In this document: piece after piece, positions 50,401-59,132 of the stretch | Position numbering within the stretch: the stretch's first letter is position 1 | How the letters are laid out: each line of letters begins with the position of its first letter | Translations under genes and position numbers: made by a program | Assembly (NCBI RefSeq): GCF_007176755.1 | Contig: NZ_BJTV01000011.1 | Coordinates: forward strand, 225,814-289,813 | DNA: 64,000 nt | Source: Streptomyces sp. 1-11 | Lineage (GTDB): Bacteria > Actinomycetota > Actinomycetes > Streptomycetales > Streptomycetaceae | Reading direction: 5' to 3' | Notes under the pieces: generated by a model | What the model was told of the DNA's origin: nothing | Databases searched by the model: none | Seen by the model: the letters and a program-made list of their open reading frames with translations, nothing else

Positions 50401-51537
50401 CTAGGGCAGCGGTGTGGGCTGGGTGAGTTCGTCGTAGACGCTCAGGACCTGGGCGACGGTCTCGTCCTCGGTGGGCCAGGTCGCGGCCTGCCGGGGGCCG
50501 CGCTCGCGCAGCAGTGCACGGCGTGCGGGGTCGGCGAGGAGCCGGACGACGGCGGCCGCCAGAGCTTCCGCGTCGCCGTAGGGGACCAGTTCGGCGGCCT
50601 CGCCCACAAGGTCGGGGACGCCGCCGACGCGGGTCGCGACGAGCGGCACGCCCGCGTGCAGCGCCTCCTGGGCGAGGACGGACCGGGACTCCCACCTGCT
50701 GGTCAGCAGCGCCAGATCGGCGGCCGCGAGCAGCTCGGGCACTTCGTCGCGGCGGCCGACGAGCCGTACCGGCAGTTCCTCGTCCTCGATCCGCCGCTGC
50801 AGCCCGGGACGGAGCGGCCCCTCCCCCGCGACGACGACCAGCGGGACGGGGTCGAGGCCCCGCCAGGCACGCGCCGCGTCCAGCAGCACGTCGTAGCCGC
50901 GCTCCCGGTCGAGGGAGCCGACGGCCATGAGCAAGGGGCGTCCGGTGGCGCCGAGTTCGGCGCGGAGCTTGTGCCGTTCCCGGTCCGCTTCGTCCTGGTC
51001 GGCGCGCCGGCGCCGCCCGGGCAGGGCGACGGCCGCCAGCCGGGCGTCCCGCGCCCCCGAGCGGCGCGCCCGGTCCACCAGGTCGGAGGTGGTGCCGAGG
51101 ACCACGGCGGCGGTCCGCACCACGCGCCGCTCCAGCAGCCGCAGCAGGTGCGCCCGCGCGCCCTCCGCGCGGGCCCGGTTGTGCCAGGTCACCACCAGCG
51201 GGGTGCCGCGCCCGCTGAGCGCGAGCACGGTGCGGAAGGAGGCGTGCAGACCGTGGGCGTGCACGAGGTCGGCGTCGGCGCACGCGGCCCGGAGCACGGC
51301 CACGGAGGCCGGGTCGCTGCTGCGCGGCACGTGCACGTGGTCGGCGCCGGTCCCGGAGAAGTCATAGGCGCGGTCGGCCTCGGCGGGGGCGCACACCGTG
51401 ACCCGCACGCCCCGGGCGACGAGCCCCTCGGCCAGCGAGCGCACGTGCGCGCTGCTGCCGGCGTTGCCCCCGCCCAGCACCTGCACGGTGCGCAGCGGCG
51501 ACTGGCCGTGCGGTGCGTTGCTGCTCACGGGGCTCAC
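50401..51537 (-). CDS. GT4-family glycosyltransferase
   Basis: 378 residues from GTG 51537 (AGGAG about 11 nt upstream); a GTG three codons later (MSSNAPHGQ) is equally possible. The GT-B layout is clear: N-terminal TVQVLGGGNAGSSAHVRSLAEGL, VVTWHNRARAEGARAHLL, C-terminal LLMAVGSLDRERGYDVLLDA, VAGEGPLRPGLQRR, and the nucleotide-sugar signature with LTSRWESRSVLAQEALHAGVPLVATRVGGVPDLV (named by its ends), including the E-x7-E pattern. The donor and acceptor are unknown. It follows recN on the same strand by 247 bp, a neighbour order I recall from S. coelicolor. Confidence 0.85.
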   Translation of the reverse strand: MSPVSSNAPHGQSPLRTVQVLGGGNAGSSAHVRSLAEGLVARGVRVTVCAPAEADRAYDFSGTGADHVHVPRSSDPASVAVLRAACADADLVHAHGLHASFRTVLALSGRGTPLVVTWHNRARAEGARAHLLRLLERRVVRTAAVVLGTTSDLVDRARRSGARDARLAAVALPGRRRRADQDEADRERHKLRAELGATGRPLLMAVGSLDRERGYDVLLDAARAWRGLDPVPLVVVAGEGPLRPGLQRRIEDEELPVRLVGRRDEVPELLAAADLALLTSRWESRSVLAQEALHAGVPLVATRVGGVPDLVGEAAELVPYGDAEALAAAVVRLLADPARRALLRERGPRQAATWPTEDETVAQVLSVYDELTQPTPLP

Positions 51538-51738
51538 GGGGCCGGGGGCTCCTGATTCGGGGCGGGCGTCACGAGAGAACGTACCGAAGGTAGCGGGCCG
51601 GCAGGACCGGAAGGCCGGACCGCGCGCCTCCCCGCGCGGACCGCGTTCACCGCCAAGCATGCCAGGGCGTACGGCTGTTCCTGCGAAACCCCGCAAGGCG
51701 CGCACCGCCGGCGCCCGGAGCGCTGCGCCGGAGCACGT

Positions 51739-51754
51739 TCACCCGTACGGGTGA
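51739..51754. repeat. 16-bp perfect palindrome between recN and the glycosyltransferase
   Basis: TCACCCGTACGGGTGA is fully self-complementary with no loop, which suits a protein-binding site better than a terminator. It lies 31 bp past the recN stop, in the promoter region of the GT4 gene. Confidence 0.5.
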
Positions 51755-51784
51755 GCTTCAGCCCGGGGCGCCCGAACAGCGGGG

Positions 51785-53515
51785 TCAGAGATCGGCGCGG
51801 GCCGTTTCCAGGAGTTCCTCGGCGTGGGCGCGGGCCGTCTCGGAGTCCTCCTGACCGGCCAGCATCCGGGAGAGTTCGCGGACCCGTTCCTCGCCCTCGA
51901 GGACCTTGACGCCGGAGCGGGTCACCGAGCCGTCGTTCGTCTTCTCCACCAGGAGCTGGCGGTCGGCGAAGGCGGCGACCTGGGGCAGGTGGGTGACCAC
52001 GACGACCTGCGCGGTCCTGGCCAGCTTGGCCAGCCGCCGCCCGATCTCCACCGCGGCCTTGCCGCCGACACCCGCGTCCACCTCGTCGAAGAGGTACGTC
52101 GGCACCGGGTCCGTGCCCGCGAACACCACCTCCACGGCCAGCATCACGCGGGACAGCTCACCGCCGGACGCGCCCTTGGCGATGGGCCGCGGCGGAGCGC
52201 CCGGGTGCGGGGCGAGCAGCAGTTCGACCTCGTCGGCGCCCGACGGGCCGTACGCCACGTTCCGGCCGCCGACCTCGACACCCTCGGGGTCCTCGGTCTG
52301 CCGGATGTCGAAGGACACGCGCGCGTGCGGCATCGCCAGCGAGGCCAGCTCGGCGGTCACGGCGGCGGCGAACCGTTCGGCCGCCTCGGTCCGGGCGTCG
52401 GTGAGGGCCTGCGCGAGTCCGCCCAGCTCGGTGCGGAGCGCGTCCCGCTCGGCGGTCAGCTCGCCGGTCCGCTCGTCGTCGCCCTCCAGCTCGGTGAGCC
52501 GGGCGGCGCTCTGCTCGGCCCAGGCGAGGACGGCGCCCACGTCGTCGCCGTACTTGCGGGTCAGGGCGCCCAGCGCGGCCCTGCGCTCCTCGACGGCGGC
52601 CAGCCGCAGCGGGTCGGCGTCCAGGTCGTCGGCGTAGCCGGCCAGCTCTCCGGCCACGTCGGCGAGCAGGATGCCGACCTCGCCGATCCGGTCGGCGAGG
52701 GAGGCGAGCGCCGGATCGTGCGAGCGGACGGCCTCCAGGGCCCGGTGAGCGCCCGCGACGAGGGTGGTGGCGTCGATCCCCTCGGGGTCCTCGGGATTGC
52801 CCGCGAGAGCGGCGTGCGCGGCGGTCGCGGCGGACGCCAGGGCCTCGGCGTGCCCGAGCCGCTCCGCCTCCTCGGCCAGCTCCACGTCCTCCCCGGCCCG
52901 GGGCTCGACGGCGGCGATCTCCTCCAGCCCGTACCGGAGCATGTCGGCTTCCTGGGCGCGCTCACGCGCGCGCGTGACGATCTCCTCCAGCTCGGCGGAG
53001 ACGGCCCGCAGCCGCCGGTAGGCCCCGGTGTACTTGGCGAGCGGCACGGCGACGGCGTCGCCGGCGTACCGGTCGAGCGCCTGGCGCTGCCGGGTGAGCT
53101 TCAGCAGCCCCTGCTGGTCGGTCTGGCCGTGCACGGCCACCAGGTCGTCGGCCAGCTCGGCGAGCAGCCCCACCGGCACGCTGCGCCCGCCCAGGTGGGC
53201 CCGCGAGCGGCCCTCAGCGGAGACGGTACGGCTGATCAGCAGGGCGCCGTCGTCCAGCTCGGCCCCCGCCTCCTCGGCGCGTACGACGGCGGCGGCGTCC
53301 GCGGGCACGGCGATCCGCCCCTCGACGACCGCCTTGCCGGCGCCGATCCGCACCAGCGCCGGATCCGCCCGGCCGCCGAGCAGCAGTCCCAGGCTGGTGA
53401 CCACCATGGTCTTGCCCGCACCGGTCTCGCCGGTGACGGCGGTGAACCCCGGTGACAGCTCGACCACGGCATCGTCGATGACCCCGAGCGACCGTATCCG
53501 CATCTCCTCCAACAC
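51785..53515 (-). CDS. recN: DNA repair protein RecN
   Basis: 576 residues from GTG 53515 (MLEEMRIRSLGVI), chosen because mycobacterial RecN starts with the parallel MLTEIRIESLGAI; ATG 53503 is an alternative. The N-terminal Walker A is GETGAGKTMVV, followed by long coiled-coil arms (about 150-360) and the ABC-type C-terminal half with AKGASGGELSRVMLAVEV (signature), YLFDEVDAGVGG (Walker B) and VVVTHLPQVAAFAD. RecN is an SMC-like ATPase that holds DNA ends at double-strand breaks. It is encoded after nadK with a 91-nt gap. No SOS box is seen just upstream. Confidence 0.94.
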   Translation of the reverse strand: MLEEMRIRSLGVIDDAVVELSPGFTAVTGETGAGKTMVVTSLGLLLGGRADPALVRIGAGKAVVEGRIAVPADAAAVVRAEEAGAELDDGALLISRTVSAEGRSRAHLGGRSVPVGLLAELADDLVAVHGQTDQQGLLKLTRQRQALDRYAGDAVAVPLAKYTGAYRRLRAVSAELEEIVTRARERAQEADMLRYGLEEIAAVEPRAGEDVELAEEAERLGHAEALASAATAAHAALAGNPEDPEGIDATTLVAGAHRALEAVRSHDPALASLADRIGEVGILLADVAGELAGYADDLDADPLRLAAVEERRAALGALTRKYGDDVGAVLAWAEQSAARLTELEGDDERTGELTAERDALRTELGGLAQALTDARTEAAERFAAAVTAELASLAMPHARVSFDIRQTEDPEGVEVGGRNVAYGPSGADEVELLLAPHPGAPPRPIAKGASGGELSRVMLAVEVVFAGTDPVPTYLFDEVDAGVGGKAAVEIGRRLAKLARTAQVVVVTHLPQVAAFADRQLLVEKTNDGSVTRSGVKVLEGEERVRELSRMLAGQEDSETARAHAEELLETARADL

Positions 53516-53612
53516 GGAACAGACCATACGAGGTCCGGGGCGGGGAGCGCACATGGCCCGCCCGTGTCACCCGGGCGAGTGGCCCCCGCCGGGTCCCGGG
53601 CCGGCCGCGCGG

Positions 53613-54521
53613 CTACGTGTGCGGCGCGCCCCGCCAGCCGGTGGTCGGCAGCGCGAACTTCGCGACCAGCCGGTCGGTGAACGAGGCGTGGTGCAGGCGG
53701 GCCAGCCGCACCGGCACGGCGCCGCGCCGCACCTCCACCCGCGCCCCGGGCGGCAGCTCGATGGTCCGCCGCCCGTCGCACCACAGCACACCCGGCGGGA
53801 TGTGCGGCAGCACCTCCACCGCGAGCACCGAGTCGGGCGAGGTGACCAGCGGCTTGGCGAACAGCGCGTGCGCGCTGATCGGCACCATCAGCAGCGCCTC
53901 GACCTCGGGCCACACCACGGGCCCACCGGCCGAGAAGGCGTACGCGGTGGATCCGGTGGGCGTCGACAGCACGATCCCGTCGCAGCCGAACGCGGTGACC
54001 GGCCGCCCGTCGATCTCGAGGACGACCTCGAGCATCTTCTCGGCGCCGGCCTTCTGCACGGCGGCCTCGTTCAGCGCCCAGTCGGTGTGCACGATGTCCC
54101 CGTTGCGGTGCACGACGACGTCGATCGTCATCCGCTCCTCGACCTCGTAGGAGCGCGCCACCACCCGGTCGACGACCCGGTCCAGGTCGTCCCGCTCGGC
54201 CTCGGCGAGGAACCCGACCCGGCCGAGGTTCACGCCGAGCATCGGCACCCCGGAGGCCCGGGCGAACTCGGCGCCGCGCAGCAGGGTCCCGTCACCGCCG
54301 AGGACGATGAGCAGCTCGCAGCCGTCGAGGCACTGCGGGGTGGCCTCCTTGACGAGTCCGACCTCGTCCGGCAGCGGCAGGTCGCGCGCCTCCTCCTCCA
54401 GCACCCGCACCCCGATGCCGTGCCGCAGCAGCCCCTTGACCACCAGCTCCGCACTGCGGATGGCCGCGGGCCGCCCGGTGTGGGCGAGCAGGAAAACAGT
54501 ACGCGCTCGGTTCTGTGTCAA
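53613..54521 (-). CDS. nadK: NAD kinase
   Basis: 302 residues starting at TTG 54521 (MTQNRARTVFLLAHTG), with GGAGGGG 5 nt upstream, and overlapping the tlyA stop (TTGA). The NAD kinase motifs are LLIVLGGDGTLLRGAE, GVNLGRVGFLAE, DWALNEAAVQKAG and CDGIVLSTPTGSTAYAFSAGGP. It makes NADP from NAD and ATP. The TTG start is rare but has the only good RBS. It sits in the conserved tlyA-nadK-recN order. The length is normal for the family. Confidence 0.93.
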   Translation of the reverse strand: MTQNRARTVFLLAHTGRPAAIRSAELVVKGLLRHGIGVRVLEEEARDLPLPDEVGLVKEATPQCLDGCELLIVLGGDGTLLRGAEFARASGVPMLGVNLGRVGFLAEAERDDLDRVVDRVVARSYEVEERMTIDVVVHRNGDIVHTDWALNEAAVQKAGAEKMLEVVLEIDGRPVTAFGCDGIVLSTPTGSTAYAFSAGGPVVWPEVEALLMVPISAHALFAKPLVTSPDSVLAVEVLPHIPPGVLWCDGRRTIELPPGARVEVRRGAVPVRLARLHHASFTDRLVAKFALPTTGWRGAPHT

Positions 54522-55333
54522 CGCGGCCCCTCCGCCACTGCTCGGTCGACGTCGGCCGGGTCCAGGCGGGGGGCGCCGGACCGCAGCCACAGGAAGTACT
54601 CGACGTTGCCCGAGGGTCCGGGCAGCGGACTCGCGGTGACCCCCCGCACCCCGAGCCCGAGTTCCCAGGCCTTCTCGGCCACCCCGCGCACGGCCTCCGC
54701 CCGCAGTTGCGGACTCCGTACGACACCCCCGCTGCCCAGCCGTTCCTTGCCCACCTCGAACTGCGGCTTGACCATCATCACCAGGTCGGCGTCCGGCTTC
54801 ACGCACCGCTTCAGGGCGGGCAGCACCAGCCCGAGCGGGATGAAGGACAGATCGCCCACGACAAGATCCACAGGTTCCCCATCGATCGCCTCAAGCGTCA
54901 ACTCGCGTACGTTCGTACGGTCCTTGACGGTGACGCGTTCATCGTTCTGCAGGGACCAGGCGAGTTGGCCGTATCCGACGTCCACGGCGACGACGTGGGC
55001 GGCGCCCGCGCGCAGCAGGACGTCGGTGAAGCCGCCGGTGGACGCGCCGGCGTCCAGCGCGCGCCGGCCCTCGACGACGAGGCCCAGCGGCACGAAGGCC
55101 TCGAACGCGCCGGCGAGCTTGTGGCCGCCCCTGGAGACGTAGTCGGGGTCGCTCTCGTCGCTCTGGACCACGATCGCCGCCGCCTTGTCCACCTGTGTGG
55201 CCGGTTTGGTCGCCACGGTCCTGCCGACGGTGACCCGTCCGGCGGCGATCAGCTGGCTGGCGTGCTCGCGCGAACGCGCCAGCTTCCGGCGGACCAGCTC
55301 CGCGTCCAGACGAAGGCGTGCGACTCCTGCCAC
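54518..55333 (-). CDS. tlyA: TlyA-family rRNA (cytidine-2'-O)-methyltransferase / hemolysin homologue
   Basis: 271 residues from GTG 55333. An N-terminal S4 domain (about 1-60: LRLDAELVRRKLARSREHAS) precedes an FtsJ-like SAM methyltransferase (YVSRGGHKLAGAFE, ALDAGASTGGFTDVLL, VDLVVGDLSFIPLGL, MVKPQFEVGKERLG). Mycobacterial TlyA methylates 16S and 23S rRNA cytidines and sets sensitivity to capreomycin; the older name refers to haemolysin. It starts 8 nt after the small upstream gene and overlaps nadK. Confidence 0.92.
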   Translation of the reverse strand: MAGVARLRLDAELVRRKLARSREHASQLIAAGRVTVGRTVATKPATQVDKAAAIVVQSDESDPDYVSRGGHKLAGAFEAFVPLGLVVEGRRALDAGASTGGFTDVLLRAGAAHVVAVDVGYGQLAWSLQNDERVTVKDRTNVRELTLEAIDGEPVDLVVGDLSFIPLGLVLPALKRCVKPDADLVMMVKPQFEVGKERLGSGGVVRSPQLRAEAVRGVAEKAWELGLGVRGVTASPLPGPSGNVEYFLWLRSGAPRLDPADVDRAVAEGPR

Positions 55334-55340
55334 GTTCGGT

Positions 55341-55751
55341 TCAGCTCCTGTTTCGGTACGGCGGTACGGGGACCTGCGGTCCGGGGCGGGCGTCGAGCGC
55401 GGTGAGCGCGTCGCGCAGGCCCCTGTGTACATCCTCGTACACCTCCATGTGGCCGTCGGTGGCGAGGTGGTCCGCGTCGGCCAGCCGCTGGAGCCGCGCG
55501 TCGACGCCGGCGTCGCCGGTGGGGGTGCGCGGGACGTTCAGGGGCGCGGGGGCAGCGGGGTCGTACTCGGCTCCGGGGGCGTCCCCGGAGCCGGGCCCGG
55601 CCTCGGGGTCGGCGGCGGGGACGGCGGCGGGCCCGGCCGCGGGTACGGCGGCGTCGGCCGCCGGGGCGACCGCGGGCGCGGCCTCGGATCCGGCCTCGGA
55701 TTCGGCCCCCGCCACGGCCTCGGCCCGGGCCTCGGAAACGGACTCGCTCAT
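55341..55751 (-). CDS. Hypothetical protein upstream of tlyA
   Basis: 136 residues from ATG 55751. The first 75 residues are Ala/Glu/Pro-rich and disordered. The C-terminal part, VDARLQRLADADHLATDGHM followed by EVYEDVHRGLRDALTALD (about 85-122), looks like a short helical, conserved segment. There is no signal or membrane span. It ends 8 nt before tlyA and is probably the first gene of the tlyA-nadK-recN operon. I know this position as a conserved hypothetical in Streptomyces; its function is unknown. Confidence 0.75.
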   Translation of the reverse strand: MSESVSEARAEAVAGAESEAGSEAAPAVAPAADAAVPAAGPAAVPAADPEAGPGSGDAPGAEYDPAAPAPLNVPRTPTGDAGVDARLQRLADADHLATDGHMEVYEDVHRGLRDALTALDARPGPQVPVPPYRNRS

Positions 55752-55793
55752 GCCCAGACGCTACCGCGAACCGCTGGGGTACCGTCGGTTGCC

Positions 55794-56141
55794 ATGGCCA
55801 CGATCGAGGAGTGCCGCACAGCGCTGGGAAGGCTCTCGGACAACATGCGGGGCGCCGAGGGCGACGTCCGGGCGGCAGCCGCCCTGGACCGCTCGGTGAG
55901 CTGCCACGTCACCGACCTCGACGTCACGTTCGTGGGCCGGATGACCGGCGGCCGGATCGACGTCGACACCACGCACCCCGGGCCGCCCCGCGAGAAGGCG
56001 CAGATCCGGCTCGCCATGGCCGGCGACGACCTGGTGGACCTGGTGGACGGCGAGCTGAACTTCGCGACCGCCTGGGGCCGGGGCCGGGTACGCCTGGAGG
56101 CGAGCCTGCTGGACCTGTTCCGGCTCAGGAAGCTGCTGTGA
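55794..56141 (+). CDS. SCP2 sterol-binding domain protein
   Basis: 115 residues from ATG 55794. A short N-terminal helix (EECRTALGRLSDNMRG) precedes a single SCP2 fold: SVSCHVTDLDVTFVGRM, ARSITVD-like strands replaced here by GGRIDVDT, RLAMAGDDLVDLVDGELNFATAWGRGRVRLEASLLDLFRLRKLL (named by its ends). SCP2 domains bind lipids or acyl chains in a hydrophobic tunnel. It is cytoplasmic. Its 3' end overlaps by 17 bp the convergent ABC ATPase gene. It is divergent from the small tlyA-operon gene. Confidence 0.85.
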   Translation: MATIEECRTALGRLSDNMRGAEGDVRAAAALDRSVSCHVTDLDVTFVGRMTGGRIDVDTTHPGPPREKAQIRLAMAGDDLVDLVDGELNFATAWGRGRVRLEASLLDLFRLRKLL

Positions 56142-56991
56142 TCCGTGCCTTGCGGGCCGCCGGGACCACCAGCGGGGTTCCGGTCTCCGGGTCGTCGATG
56201 ATCTGGCAGCGCAGCCCGAAGACCTCCTCGACCAGCTCGGCCGTGACGATGTCGTTCGGGGCGCCCTCGGCGATCACCTCGCCGCCGCGCAGGGCGATGA
56301 GGTGGGTGGCGTAGCGGGCCGCGTGGTTGAGGTCGTGCAGCACGGCCACCAGTGTCCGCCCGTGCGTCTCGTGCAGCTCGGCGCACAGGTCGAGGACGTC
56401 GATCTGGTGCTGGATGTCCAGGTACGTGGTCGGCTCGTCCAGGAGCAGCAGCGGGGTCTGCTGGGCCAGAGCCATGGCGATCCAGACGCGCTGGCGCTGG
56501 CCGCCGGACAGCTCGTCCACGTACCGGTCGGCCAGTTCGGCGACCCCGGTGCGCGCCATGGACTCCTGGACCACCCGCTCGTCCTCGGCGGACCACTGGC
56601 GCAGGATGCCCTGGTGCGGGTAGCGGCCGCGGCCGACGAGGTCGGCGACGGTGATGCCGTCGGGCGCGATGGACGACTGCGGCAGCAGGCCGAGCGTCCG
56701 GGCGACCTTCTTGGCCGGCATCGACTGGATGACCTGCCCGTCCAGCAGCACCCGGCCCTGGCTGGGCCGGAGCATCCGCGACAGGGCCCGCAGCAGCGTC
56801 GACTTGCCGCACGCGTTCGGGCCGACGATCACCGTGAAGGAGTTGTCGGGGATCTCCACCGACAGCGCCTCGGCGATGACGCGCTGGTCGTAGGCGAGGG
56901 TGACGTTCTCGGCGGACAGGCGGTTCACAGTGCTCCTCGGGATGTTCGGGTGCGTGCCACGCGGGTCCGGCCCGCCCTTCGTGCCGCTCAT
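56125..56991 (-). CDS. Iron-siderophore ABC transporter ATP-binding protein (FepC type)
   Basis: 288 residues from ATG 56991, overlapping the permease stop (ATGA). Walker A is GPNACGKSTLLRAL, the Q-loop region is LLPQSSIAPDGITVADLVGRGRYPHQG (named by its ends), the signature is LSGGQRQRVWIAMAL and Walker B is LLLLDEPTTYLD. The RYPHQ pattern before the signature is typical of ferric-siderophore and vitamin B12 importers. It powers the two permeases encoded upstream. The operon has no substrate-binding lipoprotein gene in this window. Confidence 0.92.
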   Translation of the reverse strand: MSGTKGGPDPRGTHPNIPRSTVNRLSAENVTLAYDQRVIAEALSVEIPDNSFTVIVGPNACGKSTLLRALSRMLRPSQGRVLLDGQVIQSMPAKKVARTLGLLPQSSIAPDGITVADLVGRGRYPHQGILRQWSAEDERVVQESMARTGVAELADRYVDELSGGQRQRVWIAMALAQQTPLLLLDEPTTYLDIQHQIDVLDLCAELHETHGRTLVAVLHDLNHAARYATHLIALRGGEVIAEGAPNDIVTAELVEEVFGLRCQIIDDPETGTPLVVPAARKARITAAS

Positions 56992-58034
56992 ATCCGGCCC
57001 GCCCTGCGCTCGGCGACCAGCAGCCACAGCAGGTAGCAGCCGCCGAGCACGCCGGTGACCACGCCCACGGGAAGCTGGTCGGCGCCGAAAGCACGCTGCG
57101 CGGCCCAGTCGGCGGTGACCAGCAGGGCGGCCCCCATGCACAGGGAGGGCAGCAGGTTGGGGCCCGGCGAGCGGGTCAGGCGCCGGGCGAGCTGCGGCGC
57201 GGTGAGCGCAACGAAGCTGACGGGGCCGGCGGCGGCGGTGGCGGCCGCGGTGAGCAGCACGGCGGAGACCATCAGCACCAGCCGCACGCGCTGCACCCGC
57301 ACCCCGAGGGCGTTCGCCACGTCGTCGCCCATCTCCATCATCCTGAGCCCCCGTGCGCCCGCGAGCGCCACCGGCACGAGGACGGCGCACAGCCACAGCA
57401 GCGGCCACACCTGCTCCCAGTCACGGCCGTTGAGCGACCCGGTCATCCACACCACCGCACGCGTCGCGTCGACCAGGTCGGCCTTGGTGAGCAGGTAGCC
57501 GTTGACGGCGGTGACGACCGCGGAGACGCCGATGCCGACCAGCACCAGCCGGTACCCGTGCACTCCCTGCTTCCAGGCGAGCAGGTAGATGGCGAACCCG
57601 GTGACCAGTCCGCCGATCAGCGCACCCGCGGTGACCTGGGCGGCGCTGCCGGACATCAGCACGATCACGACCAGCGCGCCCGCCGTGGAGCCCTGGGACA
57701 GGCCGAGCACGTCCGGGCTGCCGAGGGGGTTGCGGGAGACCGCCTGGAACAGGGCGCCGCCGAGGCCGAGGGAGGCGCCCACCAGCAGCCCGACCAGCAC
57801 ACGCGGCAGCCGCAGCTCGTTGACGATGAAGTCCTGGTAGGCGGTGCCGTCGCCGGCCAGGGTCCGCAGCACGTCGGCCGCCGGGATCCGGGCGTCGCCG
57901 GTGCCGATCAGCGCGACTCCGGCGGCGCACGCGGCGAGCAGCAGCAGGGCGACGACGACCAGCGAGCGGACGTCCAGGCGCAGGGACAGCCCCCCGGGGA
58001 CGCGTACGGCGCGGCTCATCCGTCGGGTCTTCAC
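56988..58034 (-). CDS. FecCD-family iron-siderophore permease B
   Basis: 348 residues from GTG 58034, overlapping the upstream permease stop (GTGA). About 9-10 membrane segments. Family features are LRLPRVLVGLLVGASLGLGG, FQAVSRNPLGSPDVLGLSQG, and the coupling loop region GDDVANALGVRVQRVR near GPVSFVALTAPQLARRLTR. It pairs with the other permease as the membrane channel of a siderophore importer. Confidence 0.92.
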   Translation of the reverse strand: MKTRRMSRAVRVPGGLSLRLDVRSLVVVALLLLAACAAGVALIGTGDARIPAADVLRTLAGDGTAYQDFIVNELRLPRVLVGLLVGASLGLGGALFQAVSRNPLGSPDVLGLSQGSTAGALVVIVLMSGSAAQVTAGALIGGLVTGFAIYLLAWKQGVHGYRLVLVGIGVSAVVTAVNGYLLTKADLVDATRAVVWMTGSLNGRDWEQVWPLLWLCAVLVPVALAGARGLRMMEMGDDVANALGVRVQRVRLVLMVSAVLLTAAATAAAGPVSFVALTAPQLARRLTRSPGPNLLPSLCMGAALLVTADWAAQRAFGADQLPVGVVTGVLGGCYLLWLLVAERRAGRI

Positions 58035-59074
58035 AGCTGGGCCGTCCTCCGCCGTCGTACGAGAAAGATGAAGACCGGGCCGCCGACGAGCGCGGTCACG
58101 ATGCCGACCTGGAGCTCGGCGGGCCGGGCGACCACCCGGCCGAGGACGTCGGCGCCGAGCAGCAGCACGGGCGACAGGACGGTCGCGTAGGGCAGGATCC
58201 AGCGCAGGTCGGGGCCGGTGAAGGAGCGCACCGCGTGCGGCACCATCAGGCCGACGAACATGATCGGACCGCACGCGGCGGTCGCGGCGCCGGAGAGCAC
58301 CGTCGCCGCGAGCATGGCGAGCGCCCGGGTGCGGCCGAGGTTCGCGCCGAGGGCGCGGGCGGTGTCGTCGCCCATCGCCACGGCGTTCAGCGGCCGGGCG
58401 AGCCCGAGCGCCAGCAGCGTGCCGGCCGCGAGGAAGGGCAGCACCTGCGCGATGGTCGAGCCGGTGGCCGAGGCCAGCGAACCCACCGTCCAGAAGCGCA
58501 TCTTGCCCAGCGCCGCGCCGTCCATGATCATCACGGCCTGGAGGTAGCCGTACAGCGCGGCGCTGATCGCCGTGCCGGCGAGCGCCAGCCGGACCGGCGT
58601 GGCGCCCCGGCTGCCGCCGAGGAACCACACCAGCGCGCCGACCGCGGCGGCGCCGCCGAAGGCGAACCACACGTATCCGGTGAGGCTGGTGACGCCGAAG
58701 AAGGTGAGGGCCGTGACGACGGCTGCGGACGCCCCGGCGTTGATGCCGAGCAGCCCGGGATCGGCCAGCGGATTGCGGGTCAGCGCCTGCAGCACCGCGC
58801 CGGACAGGCCGAGCGCGGCGCCGGCCAGCAGACCGAGGACCGTCCGGGAGATCCGCTCGTCGACGACCACGTCGCCGTACGTCCCCGTGCTGTGGAACAG
58901 GCCGTGCCAGACCTGGTCCGGCGACAGCGCCTTGGCGCCGACGGCGATGCTCGCCAGCGCGACGAGCACCAGGATCACGACCGAGAGCAGGAGCCCAAGG
59001 GCCCTCGCCGCCCGGCGGGTTGGGGGCGCGGGGGCGGTGTCCGCGCGCTGTTCCGGAGGACTGTCGACCAACAC
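58031..59074 (-). CDS. FecCD-family iron-siderophore permease A
   Basis: 347 residues from GTG 59074 (MLVDSPPEQRAD). RBS is not obvious, and the iron box lies immediately upstream, so the transcript leader may be very short. Family features are RISRTVLGLLAGAALGLSGA, ALTRNPLADPGLLGINAGASAAVV, GDDTARALGANLGRTRAL and GPIMFVGLMVPHAVRSFTGPD. It is the first gene of the importer operon, and its expression should be iron-repressed. Confidence 0.9.
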   Translation of the reverse strand: MLVDSPPEQRADTAPAPPTRRAARALGLLLSVVILVLVALASIAVGAKALSPDQVWHGLFHSTGTYGDVVVDERISRTVLGLLAGAALGLSGAVLQALTRNPLADPGLLGINAGASAAVVTALTFFGVTSLTGYVWFAFGGAAAVGALVWFLGGSRGATPVRLALAGTAISAALYGYLQAVMIMDGAALGKMRFWTVGSLASATGSTIAQVLPFLAAGTLLALGLARPLNAVAMGDDTARALGANLGRTRALAMLAATVLSGAATAACGPIMFVGLMVPHAVRSFTGPDLRWILPYATVLSPVLLLGADVLGRVVARPAELQVGIVTALVGGPVFIFLVRRRRTAQL

Positions 59075-59078
59075 AAGG

Positions 59079-59097
59079 TTAGGTTAGCCTACCCTCC
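59079..59097. promoter_or_regulatory. Iron box (DmdR/IdeR-type operator)
   Basis: TTAGGTTAGCCTACCCTCC matches the DtxR-family consensus TTAGGTTAGGCTAACCTAA at 15 of 19 positions. It is 5 bp upstream of the first permease start, the expected place for iron-dependent repression. Confidence 0.82.
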
Positions 59098-59132
59098 CTC
59101 GGATCTCGATGGCGCGGTCCGCCCACAGGCCG

